Shown: positions 1 through 10,973, counted from the stretch's first letter. The stretch is 64,000 bases of DNA from Nymphaea colorata (GCF_008831285.2 NC_045146.1:10118972-10182971); one strand, 5' to 3'. The notes: generated by a model from the sequence alone, not told the origin. Numbers and translations are program-made.

Positions 1-605
1 TACAAACTAGGAAGCATGCTATCAACATGGAGCAGGGGACTGCCAATGGCTTGATGACTCGAGTTTATTTGACCTGTAATGAGGTTCTTGCAGTTTGCTT
101 CATTTTGTTTTCTTTCCTTAGATTTTTGAAGTTACAAAAGAACAAGTTCATTCTTCTTGTTTTATTTCTTTGTACATGCAATCAAGAAGTTGGTTCCATC
201 TTCAAGTCCAGGCTTGTGATTTTTGTAATATGTCTCAGCCTAGTGTCTCTACACCTTCTTAGCCGGTGGAATGTTTTCTAGCTGTATCTGCATGTTTAGT
301 ATCTCCTTATCACTGGTATGATTACCCTCAAGGTTGAAACGCAGGGCATTTTGATTGCTAAAATATGCATCATGGCTTTTGTTTGTAAGTACTTGTAGCA
401 TCCTCAACGACCACCCTGCTGGCAATGTGCTGTAAAAATTGTTCAAACTTTAGACGAATATAAGCGAGTGTTCATTTGACCATTGTATCATATATAAAAA
501 AGTGGTTCAAGGAAATACTTTTCCTTGGTATCTGAAAAGAACACTTCTGGAACTAGTGCATGGCCCACACTTTAAATGATTTGCCCAATTTTTTGACAAA
601 AATGA
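1..605. other. Unassigned sequence
   Basis: AT-rich sequence upstream of the hAT-like element. Short ORFs are present on both strands, but none has a domain I recognise, and no splice-site pattern convinces me of an exon. It could be intron or intergenic DNA of a gene lying to the left of the window. Confidence 0.3.
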
Positions 606-613
606 GTTAGAGT
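606..613. repeat. Target-site duplication, left copy (hAT-like element)
   Basis: GTTAGAGT directly before the left terminal inverted repeat. The identical 8 bases follow the right terminus at 1834-1841. Confidence 0.75.
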
Positions 614-1833
614 CTATGTCACATGGGTACTCCTCTTAAGGAGTACCTGCACGGTACGGGTACGGCCCTGGGTGCGGCAAATGTGTGGTCAACACCGTAC
701 TGGGTACGGTCATCGTACCCGGGATCATTTTTGTCCATTTTTGAACTCAGTCAACTTTTACCGAGTCCAAAGTTGTCCAGTTTTGATTTTAACACTTTTA
801 AGATTTTGATGTTTTAAACCATTCTAATGTTAAAATCTTCAAAAACCCTAAACCCCTGCAAGCGATATCCTTTGTCTTCTTCACTCACTGACTGCGCACG
901 GCGAACAACGATCTCTCTCTAGGGTGGCAACCGGCGACTACAGTGGACGAACGACGATGGCAGCGGTGACCGGTGACTGCAGAGGGCGACCGACGACCGA
1001 ACAATGGTGGTATTTGCTTGTGTTTTATCATTTTTTCATTTTCTGTCAATGTGCTAAGCCTTTCATCGTCTTCAGTGCCGGCAAACGGTGCTTTTCCGAC
1101 AGCTTTCTCTGGTTCTTCAAATCCCATCTTACAGTCCCTTTCTTTGTTTTATTTATCTATTGTGTGTCATATTGATTTCGTTTTTACGTTTTTCATTTTG
1201 TTTTTGTTTGTTTTCTCATTACATGTTAGCGATGCATCTTAATAAGCGAAACTTCCATTGACTGTTTTTATTTGTTTTCTGTTTCTATTTTTTTGGTTTC
1301 GGTCGTCAAGACTCAGCCAGACAGCCACTCAAGGCTTATCTGCTAAACCTGCGATAATGCTATTTTTCTGCTCTAACTGTTATGTTTTAATTTTTTAACA
1401 TTAAAATGATTAAATCAGTATTTTTTGGCTGCAGCTTGTACCGACTTTTACTGTTTTACAGTTTGACTTGTTTAGCATGTTCTGTTTACCTGTTTAGCAT
1501 TTCCTCTTTAACCATGGCGTGACATGTTGGTCCTTCTAATCTTGATGATGCAACTGAGGAGAATCAAGAAAGCTGATATATTTGTATGTTAATTACCTCC
1601 ATACTGTGTTTTGGATCATGATTTATGAATATGTTATTTTGTTTGTAATTTTTTTATATATATGTGTGTGAATATGTTATTATGTTTGAAATTTCTTGAC
1701 ATATATATATATATATATACATACATGTCCGCGTGTGTGTAAGGATGTACCCCCGCACCCAAAATTTTTGAAAATGGTCTGTATCCGTACCCACACCGGT
1801 ACCCATACCCGTACCCGTACCTATGTGACATAG
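614..1833. mobile_element. Non-autonomous hAT-like DNA transposon
   Basis: The element is 1220 bp and bounded by a perfect 8-bp direct repeat, GTTAGAGT, at 606-613 and 1834-1841. It begins CTATGTCACAT and ends with the exact reverse complement, ATGTGACATAG; similarity between the ends continues for about 17 bp (one G/A difference, then GGTAC). Both sub-terminal regions are rich in GTACGG/GTACCC motifs on opposite strands, as expected for sub-terminal transposase-binding repeats. An 8-bp duplication is the hallmark of the hAT superfamily. No transposase ORF is visible. The interior holds a 5'-UTR-like stretch (about 840-1010) and an AT microsatellite near 1699-1720. The boundaries are seen directly; the superfamily call is inferred from duplication length. 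Confidence 0.72.
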
Positions 1834-1841
1834 GTTAGAGT
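1834..1841. repeat. Target-site duplication, right copy (hAT-like element)
   Basis: GTTAGAGT directly after the right terminal inverted repeat, identical to 606-613. The perfect pair fixes the element boundaries. Confidence 0.75.
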
Positions 1842-3359
1842 GGACCCACCTTGTTGGGCACTTCTTTTATATAAAAGAGGCTTGTCCCAAAAAATGTGCC
1901 TTCCTAACTTTTATGGTTTTCCTGACATGGTACACTAATAGCTAATTTCATCTTAATTTTTGTCACACTAAGCCGCTACTATTTTTTTTTCTGTTTTGTT
2001 GTTATGCTACAAGCCTATCACAGTGCTTATACCTGGGTTTCATTTAATCTCATTCTGTATTTTTTTATAAGCATTGGTTTCTGTTCTGCTAGATGAGAAA
2101 CATTTGATATATGCAGGTTATATCAGAATGTTAGTACATTTTCATTTTGCAGAGGCTTTTCTTGTTCTTATCTGTTATAACAGAGTTCAGCCAGTCATGG
2201 TAACACTAACTTCCCTGGGGGGGCAGTTGTAGCTTATATTTTCATTAGTTGTTACATTTTTTAAATTTTATTACAGCAGCGTATTGATGAGAAAACGTTG
2301 CTGCTAAGAAGTATATGCTACTCCATTTATCTTACTGTAGCTAATGTTATGCAACATTGGAGTTATTTATACATTTTCTTTGCCTTTTCAGATTCTGAAC
2401 ATCAATGACCTGTTCAGGTATGAGGTTGATGAAATTACTGACATGTTCATCAGTCTAGATTAGATTTTGGAATCTGATAATATGCAAAAAAGGTAACTCT
2501 TTTTGAAAGGTTGTTTCTTGGTTTTTGCTTTTATCATTTTCCTGGTTGGTAATGGACCATTGTGTAATTATTTTCTACAATTTAGTGGTATTTTACATTG
2601 TCATTCACTTTACACATGTGCTGGCTAATTTTTGTTACTCTTCCGTTGTTTTTTTGTCTATCTTTATGTTATTTTTTAGACACTGCATTTTGTAGTTGCT
2701 TGTTTCTTTTATGTATAATCTGAGGCTTCTTTCTTCTATCATGTCACAATTAGGGGGCACAATTGCCAATTCTAGGTACTTCTTCATGTGTTAACATTTC
2801 TTGGGAGTATATTTCTCATCTTACCAGCCATCTTGTTGGTTTGAAAAAAAGTGACTTATGCTTTCGTGAATTATCCTCTGCTTCTTTTCTTAAAGTTTTC
2901 ACCCAAATCAAAATGAATATTGAAGTATAACCACACACCATCAAAGAAAAAGAGAGGCAAGGTTTGTAATGTGGTTCAGGAACAAGTCACGTGCACCATG
3001 ATTTTTCCACACCACACTTGACTCTATGCGGTGGTGAGTTTCCATTCATCATAAAGTCATGTTCCATGAGACAAGGCAAGGCACATATCCCCCTTCCTTG
3101 ATTTCAACATGACAGTTACATATATTATTATCCAAATCAATTCGGTTACCTTGATCACCTCTTTTCTTCATCAGAAAGATATGGTCATTATCTTCTCTTT
3201 TATTGCCTTAGATAGTCCAGGATTCTTATTGGCTTGACAACTGGATGCACCAATATCCCCTTTAAGTTTAAACTCAAGTGGTCCTAAGGCCTAACTGAAA
3301 TCCAAAGAACCAAATAACCAATAACATATCATACAGGGCATAGACAACCTACTTGTAGT
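1842..3359. other. Unassigned sequence with one exon-like stretch
   Basis: T-rich, intron-like sequence. At 2391-2464 a TTTTCAG acceptor-like site is followed by a short open stretch (ILNINDLFRYEVDEITDMF...) ending in TAG. It could be a small terminal exon, but I recognise no family. Nothing else supportable was seen. Confidence 0.25.
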
Positions 3360-3531
3360 GGAGAAATGCAAACTGAAATTTGTCCTCTGCCTCTTGAAGA
3401 ATTAAATCTAAGAGAGATAACTCTAAGGAGATCGACTAGAACCTTTTGGAAGCATGATGGATTTGTATCTTACGAACCCTTTGCTTCTGAATATGGAGTT
3501 AGAATAAATGTAGTTCATTCTTCTTATAAGT
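3360..3531 (+). pseudogene. Copia polyprotein linker fragment (D-like)
   Basis: A short plus-strand reading frame contains LRRSTR followed by FVSYEPFASEYGVRINVVHS and then a stop. This matches the spacer between integrase and reverse transcriptase in copia polyproteins. The corresponding part of element D (near 13450-13560, minus strand) reads LRRSTRN...FVSYETF...ARINVIHS. No adjoining integrase or RT is recognisable, so this is an isolated, strongly diverged relic. Its match to D is by eye and short. Confidence 0.45.
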
Positions 3532-4045
3532 GATCACTTTATAGATGATAATTTCTAAATGTTTTTTTTTTTAATTAAATCCTCTTTCAAAAAAAAAAAT
3601 CAAAATCCCTAGCCCCATATACAATGGGAGTGTAGTCTAGGTTCAACATATGTCTGTGTCTTCCAAGGACTAACTTAGACCGACCTTAAAAGTTAAAACC
3701 CTCTACTTGACTCCCATAACTCTAAGACTGTGGGCTGCTAATCGACCCTATTTGAACCTCACATCAATGTCTAATTGAAACTAGATATTTAAGCCTGCTC
3801 GATTAAGTGGTGGTTTGGTGGATCCTAAGCCTAGGCAACCAGAAATCCTTAGCAGTCTTTATCCATAGCAATTTCAAAAAAGGTAAAATTTAACGTGGAT
3901 GAATGAATTTGAGAAATGCAACGAATTTCGATATGACGAAAAAGTTAAGTATCTTATGACATTTGATGACGATGATCAATTTGATGATATTGCTGAAAAT
4001 GATGTTGCTGAAACTAATGTTGGTCTTGGAAATGGAGGTCATGAG
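3532..4045. other. Unassigned; coding-like tail cut by copia R
   Basis: From about 3893 to 4045 there is an open plus-strand stretch rich in acidic residues (FDDDDQFDDIAENDVAETN). It runs without a stop up to the LTR of element R, which begins at 4046. It may be the last piece of an older gene or transposon interrupted by R. No family recognised. Confidence 0.25.
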
Positions 4046-4322
4046 TGTTAAGATTGTACGATTTGGATCGGGTCAACCAAACCCAACCCATCTTCTTCAC
4101 ATGCCCAATCATAATGGGCGGTGGTATACTTGTATTTTTTAACATTGTTTTGTGTACTTTGTTGTATACCAAATCAATATATAATGATCTCAAGAGGCAG
4201 ACATTAGAGTTGCTGCTCTCTTTCTTCTCTCTCTCTCTCTTGTACGTGCAGCCCGTTTCTCTTCTTCTCCTTTTGTATCTAAGTTCATCCGGTGGTTTGA
4301 CATTAGATATCAAAATCTTACA
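4046..4322 (+). repeat. 5' LTR of copia R
   Basis: 277 bp starting TGTTAAGATT and ending ATCTTACA, directly followed by CGGTATCAGAGC. The LTR of A has the same TGTTA start, the same CTTACA end and a similar length. A CT-rich tract lies near 4215-4240. There is no second copy in the window to confirm the borders. Confidence 0.75.
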
Positions 4323-4337
4323 CGGTATCAGAGCAGG
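4323..4337 (+). promoter_or_regulatory. Primer-binding site, initiator tRNA-Met (copia R)
   Basis: CGGTATCAGAGC immediately after the LTR terminal CA. It differs from the canonical TGGTATCAGAGC only in the first base. It would prime minus-strand DNA synthesis. Confidence 0.75.
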
Positions 4338-4382
4338 TTTTGCCATTGAGAATGTTTGGTAAGAATCTCTAATTTCTACTCT

Positions 4383-4632
4383 AATCTTTGTTTCCTACAT
4401 TAATCCCCAAATTTCTGCTCTAACCCTAATTTCTGCCATCTGCCCTAATCCCAAATTTCTGCCCTAATCCTTGGCGTCTGCCCTAATCCCCAAATTTCTG
4501 CCCTACTCTCTGCCGTGTGCCCTAATCTCCAACTTTTTACCTTAAACCCCAAATTTCATCCCCAACTTTTTGCTCTAGTTCTCAAATTTCTACCCTAATC
4601 TCTGTCGTGTGCCCTAATCTCCAACTTTCTGA
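4383..4632 (+). repeat. CCCTAAT-rich leader repeats of copia R
   Basis: The untranslated leader between primer site and gag contains at least seven CCCTAAT motifs spaced irregularly, in phrases such as TCTGCCCTAATCCCCAAATT. The A leader (40440-40597) has the same habit. Confidence 0.6.
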
Positions 4633-4643
4633 TTGCTGCAAGT

Positions 4644-5480
4644 ATGGATCACAACCGAAATTCCAGCATCTTGTCGTCCAATTTCATCTCTTAACTCACA
4701 AAAGCTAAACCATACCAACTACTTGACATGGAAATGTCAAATAGTCCTGTTCATCAAGAGTCATCGTCTCTATGAACATCTCAATGACACTACACTTGCG
4801 TCGCCTGAGTGGGTCACCGCCACACTATCAAAGGAAGTTCTGGTGGGCGTTGATGATGATCTTTCAGCACTTGAGTTGTGGAATGTTCTCGCTTCCATGT
4901 ATTCTCAAGTATAAGAAGCTAGTTTTCTACAACTCAAGAGGCAATTTCATGATATCAAGCACGGAACACGTTCAGTCTTGGAGTACATACATGAAATAAA
5001 AAATGTTAGCGACCAGCTTACAATCATAGGGCACCCAGGCAGTGAAAAGGATAAGGTACAACAAGATTTGAGTGGATTGGGTTCCGAATTTGATGTTTCC
5101 TGCACTACTTTAGAAGTATTGTCTGTTCTTCCCTCTTTTGAAGATCTGAAAGTGAAATTGATTTAACATGAAGCGAGTCATGTACAACGGCAAGAATTAG
5201 TGCATTCTGGCAGTCACAATGTGTTGGTCCCTGGAGCCCATGCTTTGCATGATAATTGTCCAAGAGTTTGGAACTCACAGGTAGGGATGAGGAAAGGTAT
5301 TCTTTCTACACCTAACACAAATGCACAAACAAATGTACCATAAAGAATACCTACTTGTTTCTATTGCAATAAGAAAGGACATGGGAAGTCAGAATGTTGG
5401 CATAATCCTCAAAACAAGGGAAAACAGGTCAGGCGTGACAATAAGGCAGCAGGGTCGACTATATCGAACACGATTACAAC
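4644..5480 (+). pseudogene. Copia R gag (broken)
   Basis: ATG at 4644 opens MDHNRNS and soon meets a stop (TAA near 4692). Homology to A gag then runs through QKLNHTNYLTWK, SHRLYEHL and, after a deletion of about 190 bp near 4800 relative to A, through LSKEVL, the LxxLRRQF-type helix region and VQQ(D/A)LSGLG. A CCHC knuckle, CFYCNKKGHGKSECW, lies at about 5357-5401. Several stops (for example after YSQV and at 5164) rule out expression. The start is of interest because the equivalent codon in A is ATA. Confidence 0.8.
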
Positions 5481-6490
5481 GTTGAACATGTCTCCTGATG
5501 TGCAGCAGATTTTAATGACAACTTTGTCTAAAGTCAATCTTAGGCAAAATGAGGAAGGACAATGGTATGTGGATTCTAGTGCTACAACCCATGTGACTGG
5601 TGATACATGTAAACTTTCTAGTGCTCTCCCTTATTTAGCTAAAGGTTCAATTGTTACAGGAGATGATTCCCATCACAAAATATCATACATTGGAAATGCA
5701 CACATATCCATGGATCATTCCTCCATACCTTTAAAGAATGTTCTTGTTGTTCTAAATGTCAAGAAAAATATTAGCTTTGTGTCAAAGTTTATCGATGATA
5801 CTCATTCGTCTATTAAGTTTACTCCTTTTGTTTATGTCTAGGATGCTCGAACCAAGAAGACGGAGTATTTACTAAATCATGGGATCACTAGACAGATTTC
5901 CTGTCCACACACCACAACAGAATGGCATTGCTGAAAGAAAGCATAGACATATAATTGAAAGTGCACTAAGTATGATGTATAACACAGATGTGTCCATGAA
6001 TTTATGGATTGAAGCTTTTCATATTGTTGTTCATGTCATTAATCGACTAACATTATCTCTACTTGAGGGAAAATCTCATTTCTTTGTTCTACATCAAGAA
6101 CAACCAAATTATGATGAACTACGTGTTTTTGGATGCATTTGTTATGTTCATGTTGATGTTTCTTTGAAAATAAATTCTAAGATCGAGCTGTCATGTGTAG
6201 ATTTGTGGGTTATGCAAAAAATTATAAAGGCTATCACTGCTACAATCAAAAGACTGAACGTGTGCATATTTCACGGCATGTTGTTTTTTATGAGGTCAGG
6301 TTGAAGGATTTAAAGGAGACACAGGCAACACCCAATGCAAGATATGATGTATATGATACATGGCTGAATGCTGAAATATTAGGCCAAGGAGCTGACACAC
6401 ACCACACACAAGGTGAGAGGATTCTTGATGAGTTTGAGACAACCACACACTCAGATGGAAGACACATCTTCATCTACTCAGTCTAACAGC
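5481..6490 (+). pseudogene. Copia R protease and integrase remnant
   Basis: The protease signature reads WYVDSSATTHVTGD near 5563, so the catalytic Asp is kept but the Gly of DSG is Ser. After DARTKKT (about 5840-5862) the sequence jumps to EYLLNHGITRQ. Compared with A, about 560 bp are missing, removing the GAG-pre-integrase zinc region and the first two integrase catalytic positions. The third-Glu region (QQNGIAERKHRHI) survives near 5918. A stop and frameshifts follow in the integrase C-terminus and linker. Confidence 0.82.
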
Positions 6491-8180
6491 ATGACTTCAC
6501 GTAATCGTTTTTCAAGAGTAGTATATACTCGACGATTAGTTCCAGCAACTGCTCCAGAAACTGCCACTACTTGTCCACATAGATCAGAACGTGTGCGACA
6601 CCTCATTGATAGATGGGTAAGTTATGATAATTTCTCTTTGGATTTTCAGCTTTTCATGACAAAATTGAACAAAAAAGTGGAGCAAAAATGCTATGAGCAT
6701 GCGTGCAAAAGTAAATATTGGGTCAAGGCTATGAATGAAGAAATGGCTGCCTTAAGTGAATGTTAAATTTGGGAGATTGTTCATCGTCTAGATGGTAAAA
6801 GTGTAGTAGGCTCAAAATGGGTTTACAAACTAAAGTATAAACCCAATGGAAGCATTGATAGATATAAGGCTAGACTTGTGGCTAGAGGCTTCATTCAGCA
6901 ATACGGGGAAGATTATGATGAGACAGTCCAGTCATCAAGATGGGAACAATCTGGGTTATCATATCTCTTGTAGTCTCATATGGATGGACTTTGTATCAAT
7001 TGGATGTTAAAAATGTTTTTCTTCATGGCTTTCTTAAAGAAGAGGTATACATGGAACAACCCCTAGGTTATGCTACAAATGATCCCGCCAAATGGGTGTG
7101 CAAGTAACAAAAATCGTTGTATGGACTTAAGCAAGCATCTCGTTCATGGTCTGATAGATTTTCCCTTCATTTACAGCAGGTTGGTTTTCGCAGAAGTTCA
7201 CTTGATCACTCTTTATTCGTATATTATTCATGTGAAGTTACCACATGGCTGCTCATATATGTGGATGACATAGTTCTTACTGAAAATTCTTCATCTCATA
7301 TATCACATGTAAATGAGGTATTGAAACAAGAATTAAAGATGAAAGACCTTGGTGAATTACGGTATTTCTTGGGCGTGAAACGATGACACATTAACTCATA
7401 CATAGTATGAATATACTCTTGATATTTTGGACAGAGCAGGTATGACAAATTGCAAGCCCATAAATGCATCTAGTGTTCTCAACACAAAATTGAATGCCTC
7501 CAATGGGAGTGATGCATACTCAAATCCTAGTTTCTATCGGACTATAGTTGGCATGTTGCAATATCTCACTTTTACATGCCCAGACATAGTATATGTAATG
7601 AATCAAGTATCTCAGTTTATGCACGCACCCACAGAATGGCATATGGATGTTACCAAATGCATTTTGCGTTACCTTAAGGCTACTCTTGGGGATAGACTTG
7701 TCTACACATGACAGTCATCTGTTTTGCAAGGACACAATATTTCCACCTATACTGATGCAAATTGGGCAGATGATCTAGACGATAGACGATCAGTTTCTGG
7801 CTATTGTCTATTTCTTGATTCCAATCTTATTGGTTGGAGTAGCAAGAAATAGCGTACAGTTGCCAGATCTAGCACTGAGGCAGAATACACGGCAATGGTT
7901 GCAGGCACAGCTGAAGCTTCATGGTTACGTCATCTGCTTGGAGAACTCTCCCTTCCCATTGCCCAATCATCTCTATATTGTGACAATCAAAGTGCAATCA
8001 AGATTGCTTTCAATTCTGTTCTACATAATCATACTAAGCATATAAAGATTGATCAATTCATCAAAAAGTTGGGGAAAACGAAATTGTTCCCATTTATATA
8101 GCCACCTCTCAACAAGTAGCTGACTTTTTTTACTAAAGGGCTCATAGGACATAATTTTTGGGAATTGAAGAACAAGTAGC
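6491..8180 (+). pseudogene. Copia R reverse transcriptase and RNase H remnant
   Basis: The RT motifs KWVYKLKYKPNGSIDRYKARLVARGF (near 6816), YQLDVKNVFLHGF (near 6994) and LLIYVDDIVL (near 7251) follow in order, with stops or frameshifts at about 6764, 7108, 7385 and 7710. RNase H motifs (TDANWADDLDDRRSVSGYCLF; ARSSTEAEYTAM; CDNQSAIKIAFN) lie at 7750-8040. The end KQ..VADFFTKGL...FWELKNK is near 8110-8178. The equivalent in A is one open frame. Confidence 0.85.
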
Positions 8181-8825
8181 AGTTTCTACTCCCTATTCTA
8201 GATCTACTAGCTTATCATGATTAGGGAGAGTACCATATAACAAGATTTTTCCATCTTGCCGCTTGTTGTTAAAGACATAGTAAACCCCACAGTTAGTAGC
8301 AAAGACCCTTACTGCTGTCATAAAAATGGTCTTGAATTTCAAATTTTCTCTCTCTCACTTAGAAATATACATTTTCTTATTATTTGTGCATTACACTCAA
8401 TTATATAATATGTTTATTTTTATTAGTAGTATAGTATCTAATAAAAAAAAGTGATTGTTGAAAATGGAAGATCAAAATTGCACATAGAAAGATAGGTGAC
8501 ATATTCTTTTATTTTACTACAATATGTGAATTTGTAATTGAGTCTAAGAGTTATCATCATTGGTAGCTTGGCTGGTCGGTTCAGTAGCAACTGCAGTCGA
8601 AGTGGAATTGAGGCAAATTGAAAGCTAAGCAGTGGTAATTCTACAGACCAAGTGCCCTGGGACACACAGGTGTATCGAGTCTAGTAGTCCCCTATGTAGG
8701 TGTGTCACATATGCGGGTGCAATCCCTCATGCCCTGTCTGATGAGGGAAGACGATCCAAAAAGCAAAGGTTCACCCTTCACTTCCAAGTTCCAGGTGTGA
8801 AGATGAAAAAGGGGACCTTTCCATC
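8181..8825. other. Unassigned sequence
   Basis: AT-rich sequence between the broken end of copia R and the CACTA fragment. Open stretches near 8632-8829 have no recognisable domain. It may hold the lost 3' flank of R or part of a CACTA element, but I cannot show either. Confidence 0.25.
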
Positions 8826-9085
8826 GTGACACAAAGCACTCGCAAAGTGAACCGTTCACGTCACGAGCAAATTTCAATGCACACTAGACAAAGAGTGAGC
8901 AAACTACCTTGCATTATAGGGGCTTTCAGAACAAGCCTTGAATATGTGAAAGGAGTTGAAGATTTCATCCATTTTGCCATGACAAATAGTGTGGTAGTCT
9001 ATGGTAAAATAAGGTATCCTTGTATCAAGTGCAACAATTGTTTATATCAATCAGCAAGAGATGCTTTTAATCACATAACATGATT
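8826..9085 (+). pseudogene. CACTA (En/Spm) transposase-associated domain fragment
   Basis: The translated stretch contains SLEYVKGVEDFIHFAMTN followed by GKIRYPCIKCNNC and a DAFNHI segment. This follows the transposase-associated domain found at the N-terminus of plant CACTA TNP2-type transposases (Y..GV..FI..A, then a CPC.KC.N zinc-like motif, then HL). The frame stops after HIT and no catalytic transposase domain follows; the long LTR-like repeat begins within 25 bp. The first Cys of CPCxxC is Tyr here. It is a truncated relic of one domain. Confidence 0.55.
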
Positions 9086-10149
9086 CAATTTTGTCCAAAA
9101 TTACGTATGAACTGATGATTAAATGCTTGTTATACTTTGACTGATAGTTCGTTAATGGTTGCACCTATTTGGCCCCAATCTCCCTCCTTATGAGTGTTCT
9201 CATCAAATAATTTAATAAATTGTTATAACAATAAATGGCCAATGCATGTCGTCATTTTGTCAATTCAAATAGTGTATGTGATTTGATTCGGGAGGGGTAC
9301 ATACATGTTTGAATAAAATTTAGGGGCAATTTGGGGATTTTCCATGTTGGAATTTGATATACCACCCAAAGCCGACCTAGGTGAGCATTGAGTGTTGATC
9401 TTTTTGTCCCTAGGTTGAGAGAACTCTTGGGCTGGTGTTGCAAGGATTGAGATAAATATGTTGTCAAGTTCTCCTCTCGCATTGCCTCTTTATTTCAAGG
9501 CCCACTCTTTCAATAGATTCAAGCTGGACTAGAGGCCAGATTAATAATGAATTTCAAATCCAAGATCTCAATTTCTAAATCCAAATTTAGCTTTCAAAGT
9601 TATATTCAATTCCAAATCCATGGCATAAGTCCATTTCCTTAGTCCATGTTAAAAGGGACTCATTTTCAATAAATTTCCAAATTTCAATATATGATTCTCA
9701 AATTAAATTGGACTTCATGCATTTTACCGAGCCATATCTAGATTGAATAAACCGGGTTTTACCAATCCATACCCTGATGCATTAGTCCAGGTATGTGAAA
9801 ACCTAAATTTGGTTTAGTCTTCACGCAAGAACCGTTTCAAATCATAGATTTGTAAAACATTTTCAAAATCATTTTCTTTAATGATTTCAAAAACCATAGG
9901 TCATGTATGCACAGAGTCCAATCTCAGTTCAATCCTCTGAGACATAGCTCAAATCACTCTTAGAGCCCACTATCTGTGAGTCCACTATTTGTGAACTCAA
10001 GCCTGTAGCCTAGATCTAGTGAACTTCCTTAACATCTACCTGAGATGAATAAAGAACATATCAAGAATCATGTGGTTTGAATAAGATCAAACTCATATGC
10101 TCTTATCGAGCATGTCGCTAGGTAGGTTCAAACTCAGTTTCGGCAAGAC

Positions 10150-10154
10150 CAAAC
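10150..10154. repeat. Target-site duplication of copia D, left copy
   Basis: CAAAC directly before the left LTR; the same five bases follow the right LTR at 16773-16777. The second copy of the host repeat (near 25320) shows the uninterrupted site. Confidence 0.75.
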
Positions 10155-10973
10155 TATAAATGTGACTATAATAGTCACTATCCCCCTCTTCAAAGTCGAG
10201 ACAAGATTGGTATGCTCGCTCACCGTGGGCAGATTGCGAGGAATCCCAGTCTCTGTCTTCCCGTTAGGGATTGGGCCCGATCCAAGAGATCCTTCTCTCG
10301 TTCCCCCCAGTTGCCCCAACGGAGTCGATTCTTCCACTTTCGAGGAAACCTCGCCCTCTGGCTCATCCTCGGATACAGAAACCTCATCAGAGGAAGAGCT
10401 AGAGCTCGCATCTTCTGATGAGGATGCATCCATGGAGACTGGGGCTAGGGCTTCAGGTTCCCCGGCCTCTGCCGGGATTTGATGTGCCCTCCCCTCCAGG
10501 AAGGGCGCTACTGCCCTGACCCTCCTCCTCGTTCTCGAGAAGAGGAGCAGGACCAGGTGAGTGGGGATGCAGCTCCGCAGATGGCCCGTTTGGCATTTCC
10601 GCACCCCCAAGGGCGGGGCCGCCCACGCCGGGGCCGCTGGCTGTGTAAAACAACATACTTTGTACAAGAGGCAGCCCAAGAATTTATACAAGCAATAAGA
10701 GTAAAGGAGAGAAGGAAGAGAGGGTTGTTCCAACCGTTGGAGGTTCCAGCGGCTCATAAAGGAGTCGTTGGAACTCCCAACGGCTAGAACAAAGGGGAAA
10801 CAAAAAAGAAAAAGAAAAGGAAAAATAAAAGAAAAGGAAAAATAAAAGAAAAGAAAAAGAAAAGGAAAAATAAAAGAAAAAATAAAATACATAAAAAAAA
10901 ATAAAATGTAAAAAATGTAAAACCTAACCTAGCTATGATATCAACAAGATGTCTGATATCTTATTTCCTAACA
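10155..10973 (-). repeat. 3' LTR of copia D (chimeric, 819 bp)
   Basis: On the minus strand it starts TGTTAGGAAATAAG (at 10973) and ends ACATTTATA (at 10155). The outer 26 bp and the inner 336 bp match the 5' LTR, but 10181-10637 is unrelated GC-rich DNA replacing about 68 bp. A purine-rich tract of AAAAGAAAAGG units lies at 10800-10910. Confidence 0.85.
10181..10637. other. GC-rich segment captured inside the LTR of D
   Basis: About 457 bp, much richer in G and C than its surroundings, absent from the other LTR of the same element. The plus strand is open from the LTR edge to 10482 and encodes a Pro- and Ser-rich then strongly acidic peptide (EETSPSGSSSDTETSSEEEL). A second open plus frame continues to about 10637 and ends in an Arg/Gly-rich GRGRPRRGR motif that looks nucleic-acid binding. 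The composition suggests a piece of a real protein-coding gene or of a retroelement gag. I do not recognise the family and cannot tell the source. Confidence 0.55.

Larger units (their letters stand above)
4046..8180 (+). mobile_element. Decayed Ty1/copia element R (5' LTR plus internal region, 3' LTR lost)
   Basis: Order on the plus strand: LTR, tRNA-Met primer site, leader, gag, protease, integrase, reverse transcriptase, RNase H. The protein is clearly of the same family as element A at 40.1-50.4 kb, with long stretches matching residue by residue. It has several stops and frameshifts and two large internal deletions relative to A. The last recognisable coding sequence (QQVADFFTKG...FWELKNK) ends near 8180; no 3' LTR follows, so the right end has been deleted or has drifted beyond recognition. 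No target duplication can be scored. Confidence 0.88.

Noticed and set aside
1634-1831. Minus-strand ORF with a YGYGYRCGYGYR repeat
   Set aside because: It is the translation of GTACGG-like sub-terminal repeats of the hAT-like element plus an AT microsatellite.
10134-10892. 252-codon minus-strand ORF at the left end of element D
   Set aside because: It runs through the LTR purine tract, the captured GC-rich segment and the LTR border. The Phe/Leu-rich start is the translated purine tract. No domain; it is a product of the chimeric LTR.
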